DNA from: Phytophthora colocasiae
Taxonomy: Eukaryota; Oomycota; Peronosporomycetes; Peronosporales; Peronosporaceae
Assembly (NCBI GenBank): GCA_018806915.1
Contig: JAGKQI010000028.1
Coordinates: forward strand, 310,001 to 374,000
Direction: 5' to 3'
DNA: 64,000 bases
Shown: positions 1-9,875 of the stretch, one piece after another
Layout of the letters: each line of letters starts with the position of its first letter
Numbering within the stretch: the stretch's first letter is position 1
The notes under the pieces: model-generated
Databases searched by the model: none
Told to the model about the DNA's origin: nothing
Seen by the model: only the letters and a program-made list of their open reading frames with translations
Program-made: the position numbers and the translations under genes

Positions 1-47
1 CTAGTAGAGACCCGGAACGCTACTGGCGAGCAGAGCCCTCCGCCTCG

Positions 48-1963
48 ATGCCTCCGGGAGCGTGGAGTTCCACCGGAGAGACCGTTCAGGCCCCAGTAAC
101 CTGGACGCAAGAGTACGCTAGCGAGCGTGCTCCTGGATATTCTGCGTTCGCTGAGTCGTCCCGACCGTCGATACCAGCATGGGAGGGAGTCAGCGACCCT
201 GTGAAGAACGCCTCGTTGGCCTCGAAGACGCCTCAGACCAGGGGTGCTATAGCGAGTTACCGTAACGTAACCATTAAGAACCCTTCGAGTCCTGGAGATT
301 ATGGGCTTCACGGCCTGTTCCACCCGCCGGCCAGCCGGGTGCCTGTCAATCCGAAGCCGTCGACGATGATCTCGGCTTCTTCGCACCAGACCTCTGCTCC
401 AGTGGACGTCTCGGCCTATCCTGGAACGGTCGAGTACCCTGAGCGCTCGACGCAACCTATGGGGATGCCCCCGCAACAACCGTTGTCGCGGCAACAGCTA
501 CCGTATCGTCAACAACCGTTCCAGACATCGGCTCCAGACTCGACGGCCGCCCCGGAGATGCCCTCGCAGCGAGCACCCGGGCCCCGGAAGACGTCAGTGA
601 TGAATCGAGGGTCGTATTACCCTCGGGGAGGTGGTGCCCCGAGCGGTCCACCGGGACCGATCCCGTCGTCGGCCTCCATTGGCCACCACGGGATGTACCC
701 TGGGCCTTCGCAAGTTAGAGCAACTACTGGAGCGTGGCATGGGTACGCTCACCCGCCTGCTCTTGGGCACGCTTTTCAGCCTCCTCCCACCGTTCCTGCT
801 CAGCAGCCGTTCCCGGCCGTGCAGCCCTCGCAACCTGCTCAGCCTGTGATCGGTATGCCGACAAGTATCAGGAACGCTATCAGGATGCTACAACCGTTCT
901 ATTCGGATGACTCCACTGCTGAGAGAGCTGGAAGTTTCTGGGAGTCGTTTGAGCGTGCTACCGTGGGTCTGGACGATGTATTGCGGTTGAGTGCGTTCCG
1001 TGAGTGCCTCAAGGGCAAGGCTGGCGACCAGTGGTGGGTGCACTCGAGCATCGATGACTTCGACACGCTGAAGACGCGGTTCTACAACCAGTTCATTTGT
1101 CAGACGCCTCAACAGCGCATCGAGTTGCTGAAGAAGACGACCCGATCGAGGGGAATGTCAGCGGAAGTGTGGGGTGACCTGATCTCTCGGTTGTACGCTG
1201 TTATGATCCGGATATGCGTTACCAGTACTTCCTGTCTGGGTTGCGGAACCGTGAATGGAAGGCCACGCTTTCGAACGCTATGGTCGACTCCATTCCTCAA
1301 GCCGTGACCGTTCTGCTGTACAAGAACATGCATCTCCCGGTCGAGAACGACGCGGACTTCGAAGACGCGACGTCTTCCAAGGGTTCAGAGAATACGATGA
1401 TGCAGCAGATGCTGAACTTGATGCAGCAAACGCAGAACATGTTGGCTCAACAACAACAGCAGCAACAGCAGCAGTACGCTCATTCGAGCGTTCCGCAGAC
1501 TGCTCCTACCATTGCTGTGGCTCACTACAAGGATCCTGCGTTCGAAAACGCTCCGCCCACCGTGAATGAAGTTGCTCCTGAGGGCCCGGTCAGAGGAATA
1601 CGGCAAGGGCCGGACATGTACACGCAGGAGGGGAAGATAGTTTGCGGTCGATGCCACACCTTAGGGTGCAACCGCATTAACTGTCGTCGAGCTGGTGCTA
1701 CTTGCTCGAATTGCAAGGTTAAGGGCCATGTGTATTTGGAATGTGAACAACCTAGAGGACAACAACAGCAGCAGAACCGTTCCAACTCGCAACCCGCTTC
1801 AAACAGGCAGCCGAACGGTTATTGGAACCGTGGGTGCTTCCTCTGCGACGGCACTGACCATCGAGTGGTCAATTGCCCTACGAAGAAGATGCTCACTCAA
1901 CTGTCGGCTCAAAGCAAGACTGGAGGCTCGTCCGGGCAGGGACCAGCGTCTAGGCGACAATGA
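48..1963 (+). pseudogene. gag: Gag polyprotein of gypsy element 1, one frameshift
   Basis: Structural Gag protein that would coat the element RNA. The N-terminal 270 or so residues are Pro/Gln/Ser-rich. A retrotransposon capsid-like helical region follows (around FYSDDSTAERAGSFWESF and FRECLKGKAGDQWW). Near 1200 the reading frame changes, and the protein continues from about 1214 in another frame (MRYQYFLSGLRNREWKATLS). It then has a Gln run encoded by CAA/CAG repeats near 1450 and three CCHC-like knuckles: CGRCHTLGCNRINC, CSNCKVKGHVYLEC and CFLCDGTDHRVVNC. The two pieces overlap and clearly formed one gene. The single shift could be a real mutation or a sequencing error. The true start may lie upstream of the window. 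Confidence 0.85.
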
Positions 1964-2020
1964 AGGGGACAGGAGGGAGGGGAAGGGGGTGTCGACCCTT
2001 CCTCTTGTCTGACGAGCGAC

Positions 2021-3721
2021 ATGTCCGAGAACGCTTCCTCTCTTGAAGAAGAAGGGGGTAGAGCGTTCGGAGGGGGAGAATACGCGGTTACCACCGTAGG
2101 ATTTGGGAGTGAAACGACTGAAATTGCTGTGAACAAGACTGTTACTGAAGAAAGAGGAGAGCGTTCAGAGGAACGTTGGGAACGCCAGGGTCAGAGGATC
2201 CTAGCAGAGGCAAGCGTTCCCGAAGAAGAGAACAACTACAGAGAAGAGCGTTCAGAGGAACGTTGGGAACGCCAGGGTCAGAGGATCCTAGCAGAGGCAA
2301 GCGTTCCCGAAGAAGAAAACAACTACGGCGAAGGACGTTCGGAGGAACGTTGGAAGCGTGCGGGTCAGAGGATCCAAGCAGAGGCTAGCGCTCCCGGAAG
2401 AGAATTCATCTACGATTATCGAGAGGCTTCGGAACTACCCGAAGAAACTAGAGAGGGAACGCTACTACCAGCAGAGTACGAGGCCGCGGTGGTCTCCGAA
2501 GGAGAAGAGGATTACTTTTGCGATTACTATGCAGACTACAAAGAGATCGCTAGTCTGGAAGAAGGAATGCCGGTTGAGTTGACCGCGCAACTAGGAGTCG
2601 CTGGTAGCGTTCAATGGGACGAGAATGTTCCTGATGAAGCTGAAAAAGATAACGATGACGAGACTGTTCCTGAGGTAGGAGGAGTTGTGGAGGGTGACAT
2701 CAAGCAGAACACTGAAGAAGAACGGTGCAGAGTGCCGCCAGGTTCTAAGTCACCCAAGTTGGAGATGTCTAAGGAGTCGACGGAATGGTTTGACAGCGAT
2801 GTGAGTACTGTTCGAGTACTGTTCCAAGGACCCGCGTGCAAGCACAATGGGGACGCGGAGAGGATCTACGTACGCTTTTTGGCGGACTCTAAGTCAAGCG
2901 AGGAACGAGAGCGTGAAACAGAGGAGATAGAAGGTGCAGGAGAAAACAAGGACCAAGTCGGGGAGTCCGTTAGCCCACGAGAAGACAAAACCGCTGCGGT
3001 AGCGGATGAGGCGACGACTAAGGGCCCCGAGGTTTCCGGACGAAAACCTGACACTGGAACGCTCCATCTGGAGAACGCTTCGAATCCGGACAAGAATGAA
3101 GAGTCTGGCGAAGAACGCTACGTAGAATCTGGGGAAACGGCTCCCTTAGCGTCGGAGGATAGAATGGAGAAGAGTAGCGAAGGGGCAGACCCTGTCGCCG
3201 ATGAGCCCGGGTCCCAAGCTGGGAAAGTGACTCCTAGAGGGAGACGACCCAGGGCTAAATTCTTCACAACCGAGGAGTTAGACGCATTGGAAGAGGGCCT
3301 CGCGTCTGCGGTTGGAGAAGAGAAGGAGGAGTTCGAGAAGGAGCTCGAGGATCGCCTGTTCCCTCTGGATGAGGTAGAACTGAGGAGGCGTGTGAAGGAA
3401 AACAAAGAAGGAAAGAAGGAATTGACTCTCGCGGAGCTGAGCTGCATCCTCAGCATCCCCGAAGAGACGCTGAAGAGAACGAAGGAGTCGTCGCCTGGTG
3501 AGCTGTCGACGCCAGAGTACTGGGTTAAGTGGTACGCTTCCACTCTCGCTGCCTCCGAGGCTGCGAAGCGTGCTAACCGTAACTTCAGCAAGGAACCGCC
3601 TGACGGAGACGCCGTGGCAAGCATTGTCGCCGAGGATGGCCGAGATTCAGACCAACGAGACGTCGGTGGTGGACGCAGACCTCATCGAAGGGGGAGAGGG
3701 AGAGGAAGAAGAGGAAGTTAG
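2021..3721 (+). CDS. Extra acidic ORF between gag and pol of gypsy element 1
   Basis: Open reading frame of 566 codons starting at an ATG 58 bp after the gag stop. It is very rich in Glu, Asp, Ser and Arg and has no recognisable enzyme domain. Residues of about 47-130 are 2.7 tandem copies of a 29-residue unit (RSEERWERQGQRILAEAS followed by VPEEENNYREE). The C-terminus is a short basic Arg/Gly tail. Its position directly before pol, ending 33 bp before the pol frame is called, suggests it is part of the Gag-Pol output or an accessory protein of this family. I do not recognise a function. The repeat copies are nearly identical in DNA, so the expansion looks recent. Confidence 0.6.
   Translation: MSENASSLEEEGGRAFGGGEYAVTTVGFGSETTEIAVNKTVTEERGERSEERWERQGQRILAEASVPEEENNYREERSEERWERQGQRILAEASVPEEENNYGEGRSEERWKRAGQRIQAEASAPGREFIYDYREASELPEETREGTLLPAEYEAAVVSEGEEDYFCDYYADYKEIASLEEGMPVELTAQLGVAGSVQWDENVPDEAEKDNDDETVPEVGGVVEGDIKQNTEEERCRVPPGSKSPKLEMSKESTEWFDSDVSTVRVLFQGPACKHNGDAERIYVRFLADSKSSEERERETEEIEGAGENKDQVGESVSPREDKTAAVADEATTKGPEVSGRKPDTGTLHLENASNPDKNEESGEERYVESGETAPLASEDRMEKSSEGADPVADEPGSQAGKVTPRGRRPRAKFFTTEELDALEEGLASAVGEEKEEFEKELEDRLFPLDEVELRRRVKENKEGKKELTLAELSCILSIPEETLKRTKESSPGELSTPEYWVKWYASTLAASEAAKRANRNFSKEPPDGDAVASIVAEDGRDSDQRDVGGGRRPHRRGRGRGRRGS
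2159..2400 (+). repeat. 87-bp in-frame tandem repeat, 2.7 copies
   Basis: Units begin near 2159, 2246 and 2333, an exact spacing of 87 bp (29 codons). Units 1 and 2 are almost identical; unit 3 is more diverged and incomplete. The repeat keeps the reading frame of the acidic ORF. Confidence 0.9.
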
Positions 3722-3753
3722 CGCCGAGGAGAGACCCCGTCAAGACTGAAACC

Positions 3754-6700
3754 GTGGCCGAGAACATCGGGATTCCCTTGAGGGGACCCGTACCGGGAAC
3801 GCAATCGTCGCCTTTGTCGACCGTTCCCGTGCTGGACAAGATCGACGCTGATCCTCAATGGAGACGACTAATCCGGAAAACGGTTTATCAACTCATAGGC
3901 CAAGCGTTGATGGTCAAGGAGCGTTCCTGTGGGTCCTGCCAAGTGAGGATTCGGGGAAGGAAAGACCTAAATGGCGTTCGAGACCGCTGGCTCGACTTCC
4001 AGTTGCAGTCCATGGACAGGAAGATCGAACCGTTCCTCCAGCAGGCGGACCCTCACCTGAGTGAACCGTTCAAGAGTATGCTTGTTCAAGAGATCAAGAA
4101 CAACTACTTACGCTTCGCCGACACCATCCGGTGTAAGATGCTTGAGAGGACCCCGACTTGTGAACGGTGTCGCACGCTCGTGAAGAGCCCTGAAAGAGGA
4201 CCGTATCTACGAAGCGTGTCGTTCGACTGCTCGGCGTTGTTCGCTAACCATTCTGAAGCGTTGGGAACGCTCAGTTCGAAGGAAGACCAAGCGAACGAAA
4301 TGTACGAGTACGCTCATGCAGTTTCGGATGGCCGAACGGTTAAACCTCATAAGGGTGGACTCAGAGAGGTTTTAGGACCGGGGGCTGGCGACTCCGAGGA
4401 TGAGGACGAGGTAGTCCCGGAAGGTAAACGAATCATCGGCTCCGTCGGAGGGGTGGAGACTCTCTCTGTGGGTTACATTGACTGCCTGCCGACAGCTATG
4501 CTGATCGACTCGGGTGCTGCCGCGAGTTTGATCGACTACCGTGTGCTGAAACGGTTGGGAAGGGCGGACGCCCCGATGTCCCCGTATCCGCAAGGGTTGA
4601 AGGGTGTTTCAGGACACTCGCTGCGAGTGCGCGGAATGGTCGATCTACCCATGCGCCTTGGGTCTCGTGAGATGACAAGACCGTTCGTGGTCGTCGACAA
4701 ACTGCATGTGGACGTCATCTTGGGGACGGACACGCTCAAAGCGTACCGAGCTGTCGTGGATTTAGACGCTAGCACCGTGACTCTCAAGGACACTAAGGAA
4801 GTGTTCCCCATTGGATCGCCTCGTGTGGAAGAGATGTACACGGCCCGAATCAACTCGACAGTTCGACTATGCCCGGGAGGCCAGGCGTTAGTGGTCTCGG
4901 AGGTGCAGGGAGAGGCGGCCGATAACACTACTGTGCTAGTCGAGGGTTACGTGGACCTGGATGAAACTGTGAAGGTGGCTCGGACTTTGTGCACGGTGAA
5001 CGAAGGCAAGGTGGTGGTGGAGGTCTGTAACGCTTCCACCGAGGACGTGATCATCAAGAAAGGAACGCTTATCGCGGCCGCCACCGTCGTTCCGGAGTCA
5101 GCCTTCGCTTTCGAGGATGCCGAGAACGCTTCGAAGCGTGGATCGGACTGGGTGAGTTCGATCATCGGCGCGGTTGAGTCGCAACCTGGAGCGTCCGTAG
5201 ATCCCATGCCTGAGTTGGATGAGGAGCTGAAGAAGGAGTTCAAGGTGGATTTCACGGACTCCAAACTATCGCCCGAACAGCAGGGGCTGTTCTCGGAGCT
5301 GCTCGAGTCCTTCTCGGACATGTTTGTGGAGACTTCGATGAAGCCTGGCAGAACGGATCTCTTAGAGTTCTCGATCGACACTGGGGAGAACGCTCCTATC
5401 AAGCAAAGACCGTACCGCGTGTCGAGGGCGGAGGGGGATGTCATGGAAGCGGAGATCCAACAATACCTCGACTTTGGGATCATCCGACCGTCCACAAGTC
5501 CGTGGGCGAGTCCTGTCCTGATGATACGCAAACCTGACGGGGAGATACGCTTCTGTATCGGCTATAGGCGCCTGAACGCTGTCACCATCAAGGACTGTTA
5601 CCCTATGCCCCTTATCGATGACATTCTAGATGTCCTGGGGAACGCTAAGCTCTTCTCGACAATGGATATAGCGTCCGGATACTGGAACGTGCCTATGGCC
5701 GTGAGGAGCATCGAGAAAACGGCGTTCACGTGCAAGTACGGTTTATTCGAGTGGTTAGTTATGCCTTTTGGCCTAAGTAACGCTGTGCCTGCCTTCGAGA
5801 GACTCATGGAGAACGTGCTAGTGGACCTCAAGTGGAGGACGTGCCTTGTGTACTTAGACGACTGCGTTGTCTTCAGCGAGGACTTCCCGACGCACCTGGT
5901 AAGGTTGAAGCAGGTGCTGGAACGCTTCCGAGCGGCCGGCTTCAAATTGAAGATGAAGAAGTGCAAGTGGGGGCGTGACCAGGTAGCGTTCTTGGGTCAT
6001 ATCGTAACGCCGTCCGGTATCCTGCCGAACCCTGAGAAGGTGAAGTCAGTGATGACTTTGAAGAACCCGCACGACCTTCATACCGTGCGAGCGTTCCTGG
6101 GGCTTACGAGCTACTTCCGTCGCTATATACCGGGCTACGCCGCTATCACGGCGCCCATAGAACGGTTGAAGGGGAAGGGAGTACCGTTCAGGTGGTCGGA
6201 GGACTGTGAGTCGGCGTTCCGACAGCTGAAACGGAGGCTCGCGGAGCCGCCTATCCTGGTTTACCCGGATTTCTCGAAGCGTTTTAAACTGTACGTGGAC
6301 TCCTCCACGTTGGCGATCGGGGTGTGTCATATGCAGACCGTGGAAGGAAGGGAACGCGTGGTAGCCTACGCTAGCAAGTTGCTAGTTGGATCCGAAAAGA
6401 ACTGGGTCAACAAACAGAACGGCACTTCGGAGATCGAGTGCTGGGGCATTGTTTGGGCTACGCGGAAGTTCCGTTGCTACCTCGATCGGCGTGAGTTCGA
6501 CCTGTACACGGACCACAAGGCGTTGACGTGGGTCTTTGACGAGAGAAACCGTACCAGTAACGCTAAATTGGCACGGTGGGCGATGGAACTCTCCCAGCTA
6601 AGATTTAAGGTGTTCCACAAACCTGGAACGGCTATGGGCCACGTGGATGGACTCTCGCGCCTACATGCGGTGACTATTAATGCCGTTTCGATGGCGGATC

Positions 6701-6990
6701 TGCTTAACGCGGCCGATCCTGTGGAGGATGGTCCCGACGAAGTCGGGGAGACTGCAGTGCCCGGAGGCGATACTACGCGGAGAACCGTTCCTGAGGACGG
6801 AACGGTGGATGGGACGGGAAACAGTGAAGCTGGAGGGTGTGGTTCTATTCCGGTCAAGGGGTCAGCTCGTTGTAACGCTGCTCCTCCTGACCCCGACGAT
6901 CAACTGTTGGTGTCCCCGGTGGACTTGTTCGGCCTGCAACAGGAACGGTTCCTGGACGAGCAGAAACGGACGCCGTGGATTTGGCGATGA
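3754..6990 (+). CDS. pol: Pol of gypsy element 1: aspartic protease, reverse transcriptase, RNase H
   Basis: Enzymatic part of the element. The retropepsin motif LIDSGAAASLIDYRVL is near residue 252. The RT domain has the usual blocks (SPWASPVLMIRKPDG, STMDIASGYWNVPM, MPFGLSNAVPAFERLM) and the catalytic YLDD at residues 700-703. The Ty3-type RNase H follows (LYVDSSTLAIGV, YTDHKALTWVF), ending in HVDGLSRL. The frame begins at a GTG with no obvious start and overlaps the preceding ORF in another frame, so expression by frameshift or fusion is likely; the first residues are uncertain. The protein stops at 6990 because the integrase lies in another frame. Confidence 0.9.
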   Translation: MAENIGIPLRGPVPGTQSSPLSTVPVLDKIDADPQWRRLIRKTVYQLIGQALMVKERSCGSCQVRIRGRKDLNGVRDRWLDFQLQSMDRKIEPFLQQADPHLSEPFKSMLVQEIKNNYLRFADTIRCKMLERTPTCERCRTLVKSPERGPYLRSVSFDCSALFANHSEALGTLSSKEDQANEMYEYAHAVSDGRTVKPHKGGLREVLGPGAGDSEDEDEVVPEGKRIIGSVGGVETLSVGYIDCLPTAMLIDSGAAASLIDYRVLKRLGRADAPMSPYPQGLKGVSGHSLRVRGMVDLPMRLGSREMTRPFVVVDKLHVDVILGTDTLKAYRAVVDLDASTVTLKDTKEVFPIGSPRVEEMYTARINSTVRLCPGGQALVVSEVQGEAADNTTVLVEGYVDLDETVKVARTLCTVNEGKVVVEVCNASTEDVIIKKGTLIAAATVVPESAFAFEDAENASKRGSDWVSSIIGAVESQPGASVDPMPELDEELKKEFKVDFTDSKLSPEQQGLFSELLESFSDMFVETSMKPGRTDLLEFSIDTGENAPIKQRPYRVSRAEGDVMEAEIQQYLDFGIIRPSTSPWASPVLMIRKPDGEIRFCIGYRRLNAVTIKDCYPMPLIDDILDVLGNAKLFSTMDIASGYWNVPMAVRSIEKTAFTCKYGLFEWLVMPFGLSNAVPAFERLMENVLVDLKWRTCLVYLDDCVVFSEDFPTHLVRLKQVLERFRAAGFKLKMKKCKWGRDQVAFLGHIVTPSGILPNPEKVKSVMTLKNPHDLHTVRAFLGLTSYFRRYIPGYAAITAPIERLKGKGVPFRWSEDCESAFRQLKRRLAEPPILVYPDFSKRFKLYVDSSTLAIGVCHMQTVEGRERVVAYASKLLVGSEKNWVNKQNGTSEIECWGIVWATRKFRCYLDRREFDLYTDHKALTWVFDERNRTSNAKLARWAMELSQLRFKVFHKPGTAMGHVDGLSRLHAVTINAVSMADLLNAADPVEDGPDEVGETAVPGGDTTRRTVPEDGTVDGTGNSEAGGCGSIPVKGSARCNAAPPDPDDQLLVSPVDLFGLQQERFLDEQKRTPWIWR

Positions 6991-8027
6991 TCGCGTATCT
7001 CCAGGATGGTGCTCTCGCCTTCGATCCCCAGCTCCGGGCGAGGACGTTGTTGATGGCTCCTAACTACGCCGTCAAGAACGGCGTGCTGATTAGGAAGGTC
7101 TACTTGAAGGCCCGGGCTGGACCTGCTAGTTCTATTGAGGTGCCAGTGATCCCGTTACCGTTCATCTCAACCGTTCTGCACCACTGCCACACGGACGTAT
7201 TGGCAGCCCACGTCGGAGTGACGAAGACGCTGGACAAGGTCCGCAAGCATGCGTTCTGGCATGGCTGGAAGCAGGATGTGGCGGAGTACGTGCGCGAGTG
7301 CACGATCTGCGGCAGCGGCAAGAGTTACCGTCCATGGCGGAACGGTCTGATGCAAAGGATGCCGGTGCATGACCTGTCTGGAACGTTCTCGTTACTGGTC
7401 GTGGACGCTATCGGACCCCTGGTTACGACGCCTCGAGGCAAGAAGTTCATTCTAGTCTTTGCCGACTACTTCACCCGCTGGGTGGAGGCGTTCGCGATCG
7501 AAGCCTTGGACACGATCACCTTCGTCGAGACGATGGTGAATGAAGTTATCTCGCGGCACGGGGTGCCCGAGAGGTTGCTTAGCGACCAAGGATCCAACTT
7601 TATTTCGGAACTGGCGCGCTCGTTTTACGAAACGCTCGGCATTAAGAAGCTGTTCGGAGCCGCCTACCACCCGCAAACTCAGGGATTGGTAGAGCGGTTC
7701 AACGGAACGCTTATTGGCATGCTGAAGATGTTCGTGAATGAAGCCCAGACCGACTGGGATCTGTATCTACCGCGCGTACTGTTCGCTTACCGTACTTCTT
7801 ATCACGAAGCGTTGAAGGACTCGCCGTTCTTCTCGCTGTACGGTCGAGATCCCGTGTTACCGCTAGACCTAGCGTTCCTGAACACGGATAACAAGTGGAA
7901 GAGCAACGAAGTGGCCGCCTACCGACGGCGTTTGTACCTGTCGCTGAGGGACACCAGAAGGATGGTGGAGCGGCATGACACGTTGCTAATTACGATTTTT
8001 CGAGTGGATATGGACGTTACGCTGTGA
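6975..8027 (+). pseudogene. int: Integrase of gypsy element 1, C-terminus replaced by the next LTR
   Basis: Integrase with an N-terminal HHCC zinc-binding region (HHCHTD, then AAHVG, then CTICG) and a complete DDE core: first Asp in VVDAIGPL, second in LLSDQGSNF, Glu in GLVERFNG. It overlaps the RNase H ORF by 16 nt in a different frame, consistent with a small indel at about 6975. Homology ends around MVER (about 7972). The remaining 17 codons are translated from the LTR of the next element, so the C-terminal DNA-binding part is gone. This marks the insertion or recombination point. Confidence 0.9.
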
Positions 8028-9875
8028 TGTGATTGGATGTATACTGGGTTGTGGGAGAAAGGGAGATGTGGGACGAGGTTATGTCCCGTGTGACAATATG
8101 ATGGATCTGTGGAAGAAAACTGCTGTATATATATTAACCTTCACCTGTACTGCAAAGGGGCCCAAGAGATCAGAAGTGTTCCTCGGAAAAGTGCACAAAC
8201 TCCGAGAGACAATAACACTCAGTCTGATCACCGGACTTTCCCCGACGATGAGTGCCTAAAGGTTGGCAGAAAGTCTCTCAGAAGAATGTATCTCTGAGAG
8301 ACCTCATCCCGTTGCCGTCCTGTGTGACGATGATGGTTCAAGGAATACAGTTATACCCACAAGATACCAAGTATCGCGCACCGGACGTAGCGCACCCCGC
8401 GCATATCCCAATTGGACTTCGTGCGTTGTAGCATACGTGCTCCGCACCCTGAAAACACACATGGATTTCTGATATCACGCATGGAAACTCTGATATCAAT
8501 CCATGAAGTCTGACGTACATGATGTCCGACGTTCATGAAGTCCGACGTACATGAAGTCCGACGTACATGAGTCTGACGAACATGATTCTGGTGAACAAGT
8601 CTGATGTGTCCGGCTTATACAAGCAATATTCCAGACATCACCAGTTTCCGATGAACAGACTCCGACGTACAAGACTCCGATGATCAGACCCAAGTGTCAC
8701 GACTCTGGTATTACGACTCTGATGTACATGATTCCGGAGTACATGGTTCCGATGAACATGTCTCCGACGCACATGATTCCAGACCCTGATGAACAGGATA
8801 CCAGACTCTGACACTCTGAAGTCCACCCCATACTGGAACCAAGTGTACCCAACACGACCTCACGCAATCAAGTGAAACGCAACCTGCTCATCCCTGTAAT
8901 GACATCATTAAGTGTCGACTCGACAAGATCTGCAGCATCGACTACCATAGTGAGCCCAAGTGAAGTTCCTGAGTTATACTGAGACCAAGTGTATATGAGA
9001 ATATGGAAGACAGAAGAGAGAGAGATACGAGATAGATAGCCAGAGTTCAATTTGCATCGTGATAAGGAGTTCAATTTTACCTTATCATACCGACTGCTAT
9101 CTGCCTGCTGCTTCTTGTAAGTATTAGGCCACGATAAAGCTTTGAATCGTGTGATCTCTCACCTATCAAGCCCCTTAAGGTGGAGATCAGCGTAACGTAG
9201 AGACCTGAGAGGACCCACCTATTCCATTTCCTAGTTGGGTCGTTTGTCTTGTCTCTAGCGGTAGCCCATTTCATATTGTACGTTTGGACAGGTTTTGGGA
9301 GCTAGACAGTCGCTCTCAAGACGCTCGGTAGACTGTTATATAACTGATAGTGTATTGGTTTATTTTCCCTCTATATATTAGAGGGTGATGCGCGAAAGTT
9401 ACGGGAATACCAGACAGACCAGGTGTCTGGTGAACATTTCCTTAGTTGACCTGGAGAACTAGCCCACTGCTCAAGGGCCAGGAAAGAATAAGAGCAGCTA
9501 CATATTTGTATATCGGAACTCTATATTGCGGTTATCTCGGAAGTCTATTTACTGGACTTCCCTTTGTATTAATTTCTCTTTTGTTTTCAGAAATCTCTGG
9601 TGTACACAAGTGTTCACCGGAAAACGTTCGACTCTCAAGCGCTCCTGTGAGGACCAGAAGGACATCCGACGGTCTACGCAAGGAACCCTCACTCTCAGCA
9701 ACACTCTCACGACCCCGGCGAGGGTCTCATTACCAAGACAACGAACCTACGAGGACAGCACAAGGTAACACACGCCCACCTTGCTGTGCGACTCTGGTAT
9801 CATTACCGGTAGTCACACTTCCAGGTTCACTGTACGCCCCTGCACCGCGGTAAAAGTTGCACCGACTTCGCGACA
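7976..9875 (+). repeat. 5' LTR of gypsy element 2 copy A
   Basis: About 1.9 kb. Boundaries were inferred by alignment to the inverted copy at 15979-17661: both start TGACA after the element 1 integrase (here) or a polypurine tract (there), and both end CGCGACA. The LTR ends two bases before a TGG that opens the PBS. It contains an A/T-rich stretch with TATA-like sequence near 8122 and a degenerate short-motif array at about 8465-8830. Confidence 0.8.
8465..8830 (+). repeat. Degenerate array of about 15-bp units in the LTR
   Basis: Imperfect repeats built on variants of AGTCTGACGTACATGA and TCTGATGAACA. The core recurs roughly every 11-20 bp, for example around 8508-8600 (GTCCGACGTACATGAA) and 8700-8790 (ACTCTGATGTACATGATTCC). 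Spacing is irregular, so this is not a clean minisatellite. The same core occurs inside the gag and pol reading frames of this element. Confidence 0.75.

Larger units (their letters stand above)
1..7975 (+). mobile_element. Ty3/gypsy retrotransposon 1, partial (no LTRs in window)
   Basis: A Ty3/gypsy element in the order gag, extra acidic ORF, protease, reverse transcriptase, RNase H, integrase. The 5' end lies outside the window. The 3' end is lost because the LTR of the next element starts at 7976, inside the integrase C-terminal region. Frame changes in gag (about 1200) and between RNase H and integrase (about 6975) make this copy non-autonomous. The internal DNA is unusually rich in the heptamer GAACGST on both strands, unlike its neighbours. 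Confidence 0.93.

Noticed and set aside
1450..1475. CAA/CAG run as a microsatellite of interest
   Set aside because: A short polyglutamine stretch, common in gag linkers.
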